DNA from: Pseudomonadota bacterium
Lineage (GTDB): Bacteria > Myxococcota > Myxococcia > Myxococcales > Myxococcaceae
Length of the DNA stretch: 64,000 nt
Direction of reading: 5' to 3'
Assembly: GCA_023426545.1 (NCBI GenBank)
Contig: JAFAAN010000092.1
Location: 13,858 to 77,857, forward strand
Positions 9,691-17,249 of this stretch are shown piece after piece. Numbering within the stretch: position 1 is the first letter of the stretch; each line of letters starts with the position of its first letter. The notes below the pieces were generated by a model that searched no databases, was not told the origin of the DNA, and saw nothing but the letters and a program-made list of their open reading frames with translations. Position numbers and translations under genes: made by a program.

Positions 9691-10659
9691 ATGGCAACCG
9701 GTACCAGCTATGTGCTCGAGTTCGAGCGCCCCCTCATCGAGCTGGAAAAGAAGATCGACGAGCTCAAGGTCCTCTCCACCAGCGGCACGGTGGACTTCTC
9801 CTCTGAGATCTCCAAGCTCGAGAAGAAGGCGAAGAAGCTCCAGACGGAGATCTTCAGCGACTTGTCGCGGTGGCAGGTGGTGCAGATGTCCCGGCATCCG
9901 AACCGCCCCTACTTCCTGGACTACGTCCATTACCTCTTCACCGACTTCGTCGAGCTGTGCGGCGACCGGCACTTCGGCGAGGACCCGTCCATCGTCGGCG
10001 GCTTCGCGCGCTTCGACGGCAAGCCGGTGATGGTGATGGGCCACCAGAAGGGCCGCAACACCAAGGAGAACATGGCGCGCAACTTCGGCATGCCGCGCCC
10101 GGAGGGCTACCGCAAGGCCCGCCGCCTCATGGAGCTGGCCGAGCGCTTCGAGAAGCCCATCCTCACCTTCGTCGACACGCCGGGCGCGTACCCGGGCATC
10201 GGCGCCGAGGAGCGCGGCCAGGCGGAGGCCATCGCCGTCAACCTGGAGGTCATGAGCCGGCTGCGCGTGCCCATCATCTCCACGGTGGTGGGCGAGGGCG
10301 GCTCCGGTGGCGCGCTGGCCATTGGCGTGGGCAACCGGGTGCTGATGCTCCAGAACAGCGTCTACTCCGTCATCTCCCCGGAGGGCTGTGCCTCCATCCT
10401 CTTCCGCGACGCCGCCAAGGCGGACAAGGCCGCGGACGCGATGCGGCTCACGGCCAAGGACCTGCTGGAGATGAAGATCATCGACGAGGCCATTCCCGAG
10501 CCGGCCGGCGGCGCCCACCGCGACCCGGCGAAGATGGCGGAGTCGCTGGGCAAGACGCTGCGCAAGCACCTGGGGCAGCTCGCCGAGCTGTCGCCCGATG
10601 AACTGGTGCAGGACCGGTACGCGAAGTTCCGCGCTCTTGGTGTCTTCTCCGGCCGCTGA
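9691..10659 (+). CDS. accA: Acetyl-CoA carboxylase carboxyltransferase subunit alpha
   Basis: The 322-aa product is a clear AccA: N-terminal coiled region (LEFERPLIELEKKIDEL), then the crotonase-like carboxyltransferase core with RPYFLDYVHYLF, FGMPRPEGYRKARRLM, VDTPGAYPGIGAEERGQ and GEGGSGGALAIGVGN. With AccD it transfers the carboxyl group from biotin carrier protein to acetyl-CoA, giving malonyl-CoA for fatty acid and polyketide synthesis. The length is standard. It is followed by hisC after 22 bp and then cmk, so the three are probably cotranscribed although they belong to different pathways. No strong Shine-Dalgarno is seen at ATG 9691, but the N-terminus fits family alignments. Confidence 0.96.
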   Translation: MATGTSYVLEFERPLIELEKKIDELKVLSTSGTVDFSSEISKLEKKAKKLQTEIFSDLSRWQVVQMSRHPNRPYFLDYVHYLFTDFVELCGDRHFGEDPSIVGGFARFDGKPVMVMGHQKGRNTKENMARNFGMPRPEGYRKARRLMELAERFEKPILTFVDTPGAYPGIGAEERGQAEAIAVNLEVMSRLRVPIISTVVGEGGSGGALAIGVGNRVLMLQNSVYSVISPEGCASILFRDAAKADKAADAMRLTAKDLLEMKIIDEAIPEPAGGAHRDPAKMAESLGKTLRKHLGQLAELSPDELVQDRYAKFRALGVFSGR

Positions 10660-10681
10660 ATTCACGTATCAGGACCTCATC

Positions 10682-11773
10682 ATGCGAACGCTCGTTCCCT
10701 CCCATGTCGAGACCCTCAAGCCGTACGTGCCCGGCAAGCCCATCGAAGAGACCGAGCGCGAGTTCGGCCTGAAGGGCGTCATCAAGCTGGCCTCGAATGA
10801 GAACCCGCTGGGGCCCTCTCCGCGCGCCGTGGAGGCCATGCGGGCGTCGGCGGCGGCGACCCACCTGTACCCGGACGCGGCGTCCTTCCACCTGGTGCGC
10901 AAGGTGGCCGAGCACGTGGGCGCCACGCCGGAGCAGGTGGTGCTCGGCAGCGGCTCCAACGAGCTCATCGAGCTGCTCATCCGCACCTTCACCACGCCGG
11001 AGGACGAGATCCTCCTGTGCCAGGGCTCCTTCTCCGCGTACCGCATCTCCGCGCAGGCCCACGGGCGGCCCTTCGTGGAGGTGCCGATGCGCGAGGGCTT
11101 CCAGTACGACCTGGACGCCATGGCGAAGGCCATCACCCCGCGCACGCGGATGGTGTTCCTGGCCAACCCGGACAACCCCACGGGCACCGCGTTCAGCCGC
11201 GAGGCGCTGAAGGCCTTCCTCGCCGCGGTCCCGGCGGAGGTGCTGGTGGTCCACGACGAGGCCTACTTCGAGTTCGTCGAGTGGCCGGAGTACGCCAGCG
11301 CGGTGGAGCTGCTCGGGCAGCACCCGAACCTGGTGGCGCTGCGCACCTTCAGCAAGATTCACGGCCTGGCGGGCGTGCGCCTGGGCTACGGCATCATGGA
11401 TTCGCGGCTGGCGGCGTACCTGCACCGCACGCGCATGCCCTTCAACCTGACGGTGCTGGCGCAGGCGGCCGGCATGGCGGCCCTGGAGGACACCGAGCAC
11501 GTGCGCCGCACGCGCGAGGTCAACCGCGAGGGGCTGCGCTACTTCGCCGAGGCGCTGACTGCGCTGGGCGGCACGCTCACGCACAGCCACGCCAACTTCG
11601 TGTTCGTGGACTTTGGCCGCCCCGGGGTGGCGCTGTACGAGCAGCTGCTGCGCAAGGGGGTCATCGTCCGGCCCTTCGCGGGGCAGGGCTTCCCGAACCA
11701 CGTGCGCATCTCCGTGGGCACGCCCGCGGAGAACGCGCGCTGCGTACAGGCGCTGAAGGAGCTCCTGGCGTGA
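10682..11773 (+). CDS. hisC: Histidinol-phosphate aminotransferase
   Basis: A 363-aa class I/II PLP-dependent aminotransferase with HisC features: LKPYVPGKP at the start, LASNENPLGPSP, the NPDNPTG substrate/PLP segment, and the PLP-binding Lys225 in TFSKIHGLAGVRLGYG. It catalyses the transamination between imidazole-acetol phosphate and glutamate in histidine synthesis. Start ATG 10682 follows a weak AGGA; the frame is open further upstream but overlaps accA. Its stop codon overlaps the GTG start of cmk by 4 nt (GTGA), which indicates translational coupling. No other his gene is in the window. Some HisC-like enzymes also act on aromatic keto acids, so a broader role is possible. Confidence 0.92.
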   Translation: MRTLVPSHVETLKPYVPGKPIEETEREFGLKGVIKLASNENPLGPSPRAVEAMRASAAATHLYPDAASFHLVRKVAEHVGATPEQVVLGSGSNELIELLIRTFTTPEDEILLCQGSFSAYRISAQAHGRPFVEVPMREGFQYDLDAMAKAITPRTRMVFLANPDNPTGTAFSREALKAFLAAVPAEVLVVHDEAYFEFVEWPEYASAVELLGQHPNLVALRTFSKIHGLAGVRLGYGIMDSRLAAYLHRTRMPFNLTVLAQAAGMAALEDTEHVRRTREVNREGLRYFAEALTALGGTLTHSHANFVFVDFGRPGVALYEQLLRKGVIVRPFAGQGFPNHVRISVGTPAENARCVQALKELLA

Positions 11774-12462
11774 GCGTCCGGCCCTTCATCGTCGCCATCG
11801 ACGGCCCCGCGGGCGCGGGCAAGTCCTCGGTGTCCAAGCTGCTGGCGCGCCGGCTCGGCTTCTCGCTGGTGGACACCGGCGCCATCTACCGATGCGTGGC
11901 GCTGATGGCGAAGCGCGAGGGCGTCGCCTTCGACGACGACGCGCGCCTGGGCGAGCTGCTGGGCCGCGTGAACATCCACTTCCAGGTGGTGGGCGAGGAG
12001 AACCACGTCTTCCTGGGCGGCGAGGACGTGTCCGGCGAGATTCGCACGCCGGACATCTCCATGGCGGCGTCCCAGGTGTCCAGCCGCCCGGTGGTGCGCG
12101 CGGGCCTCCTGCAGCTCCAGCGGCGGCTGGCGCTGGAGGCCGAGAAGGGCGCCATCCTGGAGGGCCGGGACATCGGCACCGTGGTGTTCCCGGACGCGGA
12201 CGCCAAGTTCTTCCTGGCCGCGAGCCCCGAGGTGCGAGCCCGGCGCCGCTACGAGGAGCTGTTCCAGAAGGGCGTGGAGAGCTCGCTGGAGGAGGTGCTC
12301 GCGGACCAGCTGAAGCGGGACCGCGACGACTCCGCGCGCGCCGTGGCGCCCCTGAAGGCCGCCGAGGACGCCATCCACGTGGACTCCAGCAGCCTCCCCC
12401 TGTCCGAGGTGGTGCACGGGCTGGAGTCCGAAATCCTGCGCCGCCAGGCGGGCCGCGCCTAG
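11770..12462 (+). CDS. cmk: Cytidylate kinase
   Basis: The 230-aa product matches bacterial CMP/dCMP kinase: P-loop GPAGAGKSS near residues 11-19, LVDTGAIYRCVAL, the GRDIGTVVFPDA segment and the lid-region arginines (ARRRYEEL). It phosphorylates CMP and dCMP using ATP. GTG 11770 is the start, since it overlaps the hisC stop as GTGA and gives the standard length of about 225-230 aa. At the 3' end its TAG shares CTAG (12459-12462) with the stop codon of the convergent transglycosylase gene, so no room is left for a terminator between them. Confidence 0.95.
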   Translation: MSVRPFIVAIDGPAGAGKSSVSKLLARRLGFSLVDTGAIYRCVALMAKREGVAFDDDARLGELLGRVNIHFQVVGEENHVFLGGEDVSGEIRTPDISMAASQVSSRPVVRAGLLQLQRRLALEAEKGAILEGRDIGTVVFPDADAKFFLAASPEVRARRRYEELFQKGVESSLEEVLADQLKRDRDDSARAVAPLKAAEDAIHVDSSSLPLSEVVHGLESEILRRQAGRA

Positions 12463-14594
12463 AAGGCGACGCCTTCCTTCGTGGGCGCGGGGACCACCAG
12501 CGGGAGCTGGAGCGGGCTCGCGCCGTCGCCGTAGAACGCGTGGTAGAGGAAGAGGTCCGCCACCACCTGCTTCACGTAGGCGCGCGTCTCCCGGAAGGGG
12601 ATGGTCTCCACGAAGAGGTCCAGGGGCAGCGTCCCGCGCTCCTGGGCCCACTTCGCCGCCGGGCTGGGGCCCGCGTTGTACGCGGCCGCCGCGAGCACCG
12701 GGTGGCCGAAGCGCTCCATCAGCCGTGACAGGTACCAGGCGCCGTAGCGGATGTTCCGCTCGGGCGAGAAGAGGTCCGCGGGCGCGGGCACCGGCTCGGC
12801 CAGCTTCTCCGCGATGGCGTTCGCCGTCTTGGGGATGATCTGCATCAGCCCGCGCGCGTCGGCCACGCTCATCACCTCCGGCCGGAAGGCGCTCTCCCGC
12901 CGCATGATGGCCCACACCAGATAGGGGTCCACCTTGTGCGCCGCCGCCGCGGCCTCGACGGCGGTGGCGAAGGCGCGGGGATAGAAGGCGGCGAGGGCGT
13001 CTGGCTCTCGCGCGCCGAAGGCCCGCCCCCACAGGTGCCGCGCGGCCACCGCGTGGGCGTGGCCGTACTCGCCCAGGGCCAGCAGGGCGTGGGTGAAGGG
13101 CAGGGCCTGGTCGGCCGAGCGCAGCCGGCCCGCGTGCGCCTCCACCTCGTCCGCCGCGTCGCGGAACAGCCCCGCGCGCGTCAGCTCCACGGCGAGCGCC
13201 AGCTCGGGCGGACGCGGCAGCTCCAGCTGCTTCGGCGGCGCCGGGAAGTGGACGGGGGCCTTCAGGCCCAGGGCCCTGAGCCGCTCGCTGGCCATCAGCG
13301 CGTAGAAGGACGCGGGCGCGGAGGAGATGACGGCCGTGTACGCGGGCCCCAGCGCCTCCGCCTTCGCGCCCTCCAGCTCGCGGCTGCGCGCCATCCAGTA
13401 GCGCGCCTGCGGCCCCATGTTGCTCTTGGGGTAGGCGGCCAGGAAGGACTCCAGCGCGCCGCGCGCCTTCGCGTACTCCTCCAGGCGCAGGTGGGCCAGC
13501 GCGCGGAACCACATGCCCTCGTCGCGGCGCCGCGAGCGGGGGTACCGCGTCTCGAAGGCGCTGAACGCCTCCACCGCGTTCGCGTAGCGGCCCGCCTGGA
13601 GGTCCAGCCAGCCCGCGAAGAAGGCCCCTTCGTCACCCGCGGGCTGCGAGGGGTACTTCCGGTCCAGCGCCGCCATCAGCGTCCGGGCCTTGTCGTTGTC
13701 GTCTGCACGGAGGGTGCGCCGCGCCACCAGCAGGTCCGCCTGCGCGGCCACCGCGGCGGGGCCCTTCCGGGCCAGGGCGAGCGCCTTGTCCGCGTCGGCA
13801 TTCCGTCCCTGCGCGTGGAAGGCCCTCGCGCGCAGCAACGCCACCTTCGCCGCCTGGGCCTTGTCGAGCTTCACGCCGTCCAGCATCGCGAGCTCGTCGA
13901 GCGCGCGCCTGGCGGCGCCGGCATCCACGAGGCGCTCGGCCCGCGTGGTGCGCTCGGTGAAGCCCAGCTTCACGGGCGGCGTGCCGGCTTCCATCAGCCG
14001 GGCCATCGCTTCGTCGCCGTAGGGGTGGGCGGGGAAGCGCAGCGCCACCGCCAGCAGGTCCGCGCGCTGGCCCTCGCTGTCGCCCGAGGCCCCCCGGGCC
14101 TGTGCGCGCTGGTAGAGCAGCTCCACCGTGGGAGACGCCTTCGCGGCGGCCTCCAGGACGCGGGCCGCGGCCTTGGCGTCGCCGGCTTTCAGCAGCGACT
14201 CGCCCAGGCGCTCGCGGGCCCGGGTCGCGAGCGCCGCGGGCGGCTTTGACGCCAGCACGCGCTCGAAGTCCTTCGCGGCGCCCGCCGCGTCTCCGGCATA
14301 GAAGCGGGCCTGGCCCAGGTAGAAGGCGTGGTAGGGCGCCAGCAGCGGAGGGGCGGGCCAGGCGCCCAGCAGCTCCCGGGCCTCCGCGGCCTGTCCGTCG
14401 GAGAGGGCGAGCGTCCCCGCGAGCAGCGCCAGCCGGCCCGCGTCCTCGCACTTCTTCGCGACGCAGGCCGTCAGCTCGGCACGCGCCAGGGCCGCCGCGT
14501 CAGGCTTGTGGAGGCGCACGGCCTCCAGCGTCGCGGGGGATTGTCCCAGGGACATCCCGGCAACCGCCCCCGCAACCCACCCGCTCCAACTCAT
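12459..14594 (-). CDS. Soluble lytic murein transglycosylase (Slt family)
   Basis: A 711-aa exported enzyme with an N-terminal signal (MSWSGWVAGAVAGMSLGQ), a long alpha-solenoid of TPR-like repeats (about 30-530) and a C-terminal SLT domain. The catalytic glutamate is Glu567 in IMRRESAF, followed by ARGLMQIIPKTA and NIRYGAWYLSRL plus AYNAGPSPAAKW. Such enzymes cleave peptidoglycan to 1,6-anhydro-MurNAc products in the periplasm. Start 14594 is preceded by AAGGAAG. The gene is convergent with cmk and the two share overlapping stop codons. The overall plan resembles E. coli Slt70 with a somewhat longer TPR region. Confidence 0.9.
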   Translation of the reverse strand: MSWSGWVAGAVAGMSLGQSPATLEAVRLHKPDAAALARAELTACVAKKCEDAGRLALLAGTLALSDGQAAEARELLGAWPAPPLLAPYHAFYLGQARFYAGDAAGAAKDFERVLASKPPAALATRARERLGESLLKAGDAKAAARVLEAAAKASPTVELLYQRAQARGASGDSEGQRADLLAVALRFPAHPYGDEAMARLMEAGTPPVKLGFTERTTRAERLVDAGAARRALDELAMLDGVKLDKAQAAKVALLRARAFHAQGRNADADKALALARKGPAAVAAQADLLVARRTLRADDNDKARTLMAALDRKYPSQPAGDEGAFFAGWLDLQAGRYANAVEAFSAFETRYPRSRRRDEGMWFRALAHLRLEEYAKARGALESFLAAYPKSNMGPQARYWMARSRELEGAKAEALGPAYTAVISSAPASFYALMASERLRALGLKAPVHFPAPPKQLELPRPPELALAVELTRAGLFRDAADEVEAHAGRLRSADQALPFTHALLALGEYGHAHAVAARHLWGRAFGAREPDALAAFYPRAFATAVEAAAAAHKVDPYLVWAIMRRESAFRPEVMSVADARGLMQIIPKTANAIAEKLAEPVPAPADLFSPERNIRYGAWYLSRLMERFGHPVLAAAAYNAGPSPAAKWAQERGTLPLDLFVETIPFRETRAYVKQVVADLFLYHAFYGDGASPLQLPLVVPAPTKEGVAF

Positions 14595-14680
14595 GTGGTC
14601 TTCCTTTCACGACGCGGCTTTGCGGCCTGCCAACGGGACGCGGCCGCCGATCATTCCCCTTGCCCTTTGGGGAGGGTGGT

Positions 14681-14709
14681 TTGACAGCGGGCGCGACAAG
14701 TCCTAGATC
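14681..14709 (+). promoter_or_regulatory. Sigma-70-type promoter upstream of the small four-Cys gene
   Basis: A perfect TTGACA (14681-14686) is separated by exactly 17 bp from TAGATC (14704-14709). This is the best housekeeping-type promoter I saw in the window. Transcription would start near 14716, leaving a leader of about 240 nt before ATG 14954. Confidence 0.55.
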
Positions 14710-14816
14710 CGCGCGGCGTCGGGCCAGTCCTGACTGTTCAGCACCCGATGTCATTCGCTGAAAGCGTCCAGGCGATTACGTGCATTTGGGGAGGAACTGC
14801 CGACCCATTGCGTCAC

Positions 14817-14880
14817 CCGGAGTGAATCACTACCTTGCGCCGCCGCTCAGCGCCACTCCGGTCCGCCGTCACATGGCGGA
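14817..14880 (+). promoter_or_regulatory. Two consecutive stem-loops in the leader of the four-Cys gene
   Basis: CCGGAGTG (14817-14824) pairs with CACTCCGG (14854-14861) and encloses a GC-rich segment; TCCGCC (14862-14867) pairs with GGCGGA (14875-14880) around a 7-nt loop. The two sit directly side by side about 75 nt before the start codon. No known riboswitch class is recognised. They could control translation or simply be leader structure. Confidence 0.4.
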
Positions 14881-14953
14881 TCCAGTCGTTGTCGTCAGGT
14901 AGCACTGCTCGTTCACTGCGCTCGGGGGGGAAACAGTTCAGAGGGAGGGCTTC

Positions 14954-15187
14954 ATGAAGCCGTGTCCAGCCGATCTGCCACAAACCATCAACCCCGAAGC
15001 CGGACCGAAGCGGGCCGGCGTCGAGACCCACCGCAACCTCAACTGTCATCAGTATGACAACTGCCTGGATGAAGCCGTCCGGCGGGGTTGGCAGTCGTTC
15101 ACCTGCATGAAGTGTCCCATGTATCAGCAGGTGGCGCCGCCGCAGATGGGGCTCGAAGCCTACGCCACGCAGCGTCGGCCCGTCTGA
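14954..15187 (+). CDS. Small four-cysteine protein, possible zinc-binding
   Basis: A 77-aa protein of unknown family. Cys31, Cys37, Cys51 and Cys54 form a CX5C-X13-CX2C pattern (NCHQYDNC ... FTCMKCPMY) with the look of a small zinc ribbon or knuckle. There is no signal peptide or membrane segment, so it should be cytoplasmic. Start ATG 14954 has GAGGGAG at 14941-14947. It has its own strong-looking promoter and a long structured leader, and is followed by a bidirectional terminator, so it is a single-gene unit. The function is not known; DNA, RNA or protein binding are all possible. Confidence 0.7.
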   Translation: MKPCPADLPQTINPEAGPKRAGVETHRNLNCHQYDNCLDEAVRRGWQSFTCMKCPMYQQVAPPQMGLEAYATQRRPV

Positions 15188-15225
15188 GCGGGGCCGCTGT
15201 TCGCGCGGGGATGGTGAGGAACCTG

Positions 15226-15249
15226 CCCGCACGGGCCGTGCCGTGCGGG
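15226..15249. terminator. Bidirectional terminator between convergent genes
   Basis: CCCGCACGG (15226-15234) pairs perfectly with CCGTGCGGG (15241-15249) around a 6-nt loop. It lies in the 67-bp gap between the stop codons at 15187 (plus) and 15255 (minus) and can serve both genes. Confidence 0.65.
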
Positions 15250-15254
15250 GGGCC

Positions 15255-16769
15255 TCAAGGGACGGCCGCGTAGATGACGGCCACCCAGTATTGATTCGTC
15301 CCGAAGCGGCGGGAGTCCCCCCGCACGACGCCGATGCCTACGCGGTTGTTGGTCGCGTCGGACAGGCTGCGGGACTCCGGAATCGCCGTGGGGTCCGACA
15401 CCACGAAGAAGTCCACGGAGGCCGTGCCCGCGTCGGGGAGCGCTTCGAAGACGCGGTCATGCACTGGGCTCTCACCGGGCTGGGCGGAGGGCTGGTCCAG
15501 CTCCAGCGCGCGCTGGGCGTGCGCGCGCGCCAGGGCTTCCAGGCGCGCGCTGCGCGTCAGCGGCGGCAGCTTTCGCGTAGCGCGCAGGCGGCTGAGCTTG
15601 TCGTAGGCCTCCTGCTGCGGGTCCGCCAGCTCCGGCGAGGCCGGCGGGGCGACGGTGAAGACCTCGGTGAGGATGGCCTCCGGGCGCCCGTTCACGGTGT
15701 GGAAGGTCACGCCCACGCCCATGAAGCGGAAGCCCGGGTCCAGGATGTTTCGGCGGTGGCCGGGGCTGTGCTCGATGCCGAAGTGGGCCGCCAGCGGGCC
15801 CGCCGCCATGCCCAGGTTCTCCCCCGCGCGCACGTAGCGCGCCGTCGCCGGCAGCCGCTTCTTCAGCGTGGAGCCGTCCGGGGCGACGTGGGCGAAGAAG
15901 CCCTCCTTCGCCATGCGGTCGCTGTAGCCCTGGGCCACGCCCTCCAGCAGGGCGTCGGGGGTCAGCTCGGGCACCTTGTGGGCCCGGCGCAGGGCGTTGA
16001 TGCGCTCGTACACCGCCCCGCGGGCGCCCTCCAGCGTGGTCGGCTCGGCGTCGTCGGTGGCGGTGCTCTGCGTGCCGGGGGCGCCATGGTCCACCAGGAA
16101 GAGGGCCGCCACCTCCGGCCCGCCGTCCGCGCGGCCCACCACCTCCAGGGTGTAGGTGCCGAGGGAGGCGAAGGCCAGCCGGCTGCAGAAGCCGCCCGGC
16201 GCGCCGTGCCGCTGCACGGGGACCAGGTGCACGGTGCCGTCCGGATGCGTGGCGTAGACCTCCGCCTGACGCAGGGGCGGGGTGAGGGTGCCACAGAGCG
16301 TCGTCGCCGGGGGCCCGTCGTCCGCGAGCCTCCGGGGGAAGGGCCGGAGCTCCGCCTTGCGGTCCACCAGCAACAGCACCAGCGCCGCGCGCTCGCCTCT
16401 CACCGCCATGCCGACGCCGAAGTGCGAGGCGCGCTCCCCGTTGAAGTCGTCGCGGTTGAGGAAGGTCTCGATGACGTGCCGCGGCACCCAGGCCCGGATG
16501 ACGAGCGTGCGCGGCGACGGGTCCGCCGCCCCCGCGTCGCTGACGGCCCGGGTGAGGGCGAGGAGGCCTGGGGCGCCCGTGGTGTATTCGGTGAGGGCCT
16601 CTCGGGCCAGCCGCCGGGCCGCGGTGGACAGCTTCGGGTCCTCCTCGGGGACGCGCCGGCCCACGCGCTCGAACTCGCGGCTGACGTGCCGGGCGGCGCT
16701 GCGCTCCATGCCGTCCGCCGTTGGAGGCGCCGCGGTCAGGAGGACGCCCAGCGCGAGCAGGGCCATCAT
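15255..16769 (-). CDS. Exported CAP/SCP-domain protein with tandem CAP-like halves
   Basis: The 504-aa product starts with a signal peptide (MMALLALGVLLTAAPP). Residues of about 60-250 form an N-terminal region of unknown type. A CAP (SCP/PR-1, YkwD-like) domain follows, with INALRRAH, the GENLGM segment and EHSPGHRRNILDPGF. A second, more diverged CAP-like half ends the protein (LSRLRATRKLPPLTRSARL ... NNRVGIGVVRG), lacking the first one's His/Glu set. Bacterial CAP proteins are secreted and mostly of unknown function. The start ATG 16769 overlaps the stop of the upstream DciA-like gene (ATGA, 16766-16769), so both are translated together. The next ATG (16766) would differ by one residue only. 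Confidence 0.8.
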   Translation of the reverse strand: MMALLALGVLLTAAPPTADGMERSAARHVSREFERVGRRVPEEDPKLSTAARRLAREALTEYTTGAPGLLALTRAVSDAGAADPSPRTLVIRAWVPRHVIETFLNRDDFNGERASHFGVGMAVRGERAALVLLLVDRKAELRPFPRRLADDGPPATTLCGTLTPPLRQAEVYATHPDGTVHLVPVQRHGAPGGFCSRLAFASLGTYTLEVVGRADGGPEVAALFLVDHGAPGTQSTATDDAEPTTLEGARGAVYERINALRRAHKVPELTPDALLEGVAQGYSDRMAKEGFFAHVAPDGSTLKKRLPATARYVRAGENLGMAAGPLAAHFGIEHSPGHRRNILDPGFRFMGVGVTFHTVNGRPEAILTEVFTVAPPASPELADPQQEAYDKLSRLRATRKLPPLTRSARLEALARAHAQRALELDQPSAQPGESPVHDRVFEALPDAGTASVDFFVVSDPTAIPESRSLSDATNNRVGIGVVRGDSRRFGTNQYWVAVIYAAVP

Positions 16770-17071
16770 CGGCGGTCCACTCCGAACGTGAAGGCGAGCT
16801 CCGTCACGGTGCCGGGGCCGAGCCGCGCGTTGAGCTGCTCGCACAGCGAGGCGGACTCGGCCTCCAGCGAGCGGGCCCATTCCGCGCCTGCCACCGCCAC
16901 CACCAGGGTGGTGCCGCGGAGGGCCTCCGGGTGGGTGTTGCGGGACAGGTGTGGTCCAACCACCGCAGCCCACACCGGCGCCAGGGCATGTGCCTTGCCG
17001 GACTCGCCCGCAAGGCGCGCCAGGACGCGAGGGAGGAGGCTTTCCAGGGACTTGGGCTCGCCGCGGGCCAT
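16766..17071 (-). CDS. DciA-like protein (DUF721)
   Basis: This 101-aa protein resembles the DUF721/DciA family: LESLLPRVLARLAG, then VWAAVVGPHLSRNTHPEAL and the strand LVVAVAGAEWARSLE with a C-terminal LGPGTVTELAFTFG. DciA is the ancestral loader or partner of replicative helicase DnaB in bacteria that lack DnaC. The KH-like fold is inferred from family knowledge. It is cytoplasmic, and its stop overlaps the CAP-domain gene start. The gene is divergent from the Cys-repeat lipoprotein gene with 178 bp between starts. It is short for DciA proper (often 120-180 aa) but typical for the DUF721 core. Confidence 0.75.
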   Translation of the reverse strand: MARGEPKSLESLLPRVLARLAGESGKAHALAPVWAAVVGPHLSRNTHPEALRGTTLVVAVAGAEWARSLEAESASLCEQLNARLGPGTVTELAFTFGVDRR

Positions 17072-17249
17072 GGTGGCCGATCATCGGTCCAGGGAATCCG
17101 AAAGCCAACCATCCCTTGCGCGGGAGGAGCGCCCGGCGGGCGGACCGGCTATATTGGGGCACGAAGTGCGGCGGCCGGCGCCGCGTACCGTCGCGAAGCG
17201 CGCGGCCTGCCTGTAAGGTCGCGGACGGTCCCCCCGGAGCCGTATCCGT

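Larger units (their letters stand above)
14595..14953. other. 359-bp intergenic region: divergent promoters and structured leader
   Basis: This gap separates the transglycosylase start (minus strand) from a small Cys-rich gene (plus strand). I see no convincing gene in it. It holds a good plus-strand promoter at 14681-14709 and two stem-loops at 14817-14880, listed separately. The promoter position implies a leader of roughly 240 nt before the small gene. Confidence 0.6.

Noticed and set aside
11539..13512. Minus-strand frame of 657 codons reaching over cmk
   Set aside because: Opposite to hisC/cmk and out of frame with the transglycosylase; Ala/Arg/Gly shadow composition only.
14813..15232. 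Minus-strand frame opposite the four-Cys gene
   Set aside because: It is a shadow of the plus-strand gene and its leader, with no ribosome binding site and no domain.
15243..17216. Long plus-strand frame opposite the CAP and DciA-like genes
   Set aside because: No Shine-Dalgarno, low-complexity Arg/Gly composition, and the minus strand has recognisable domains.
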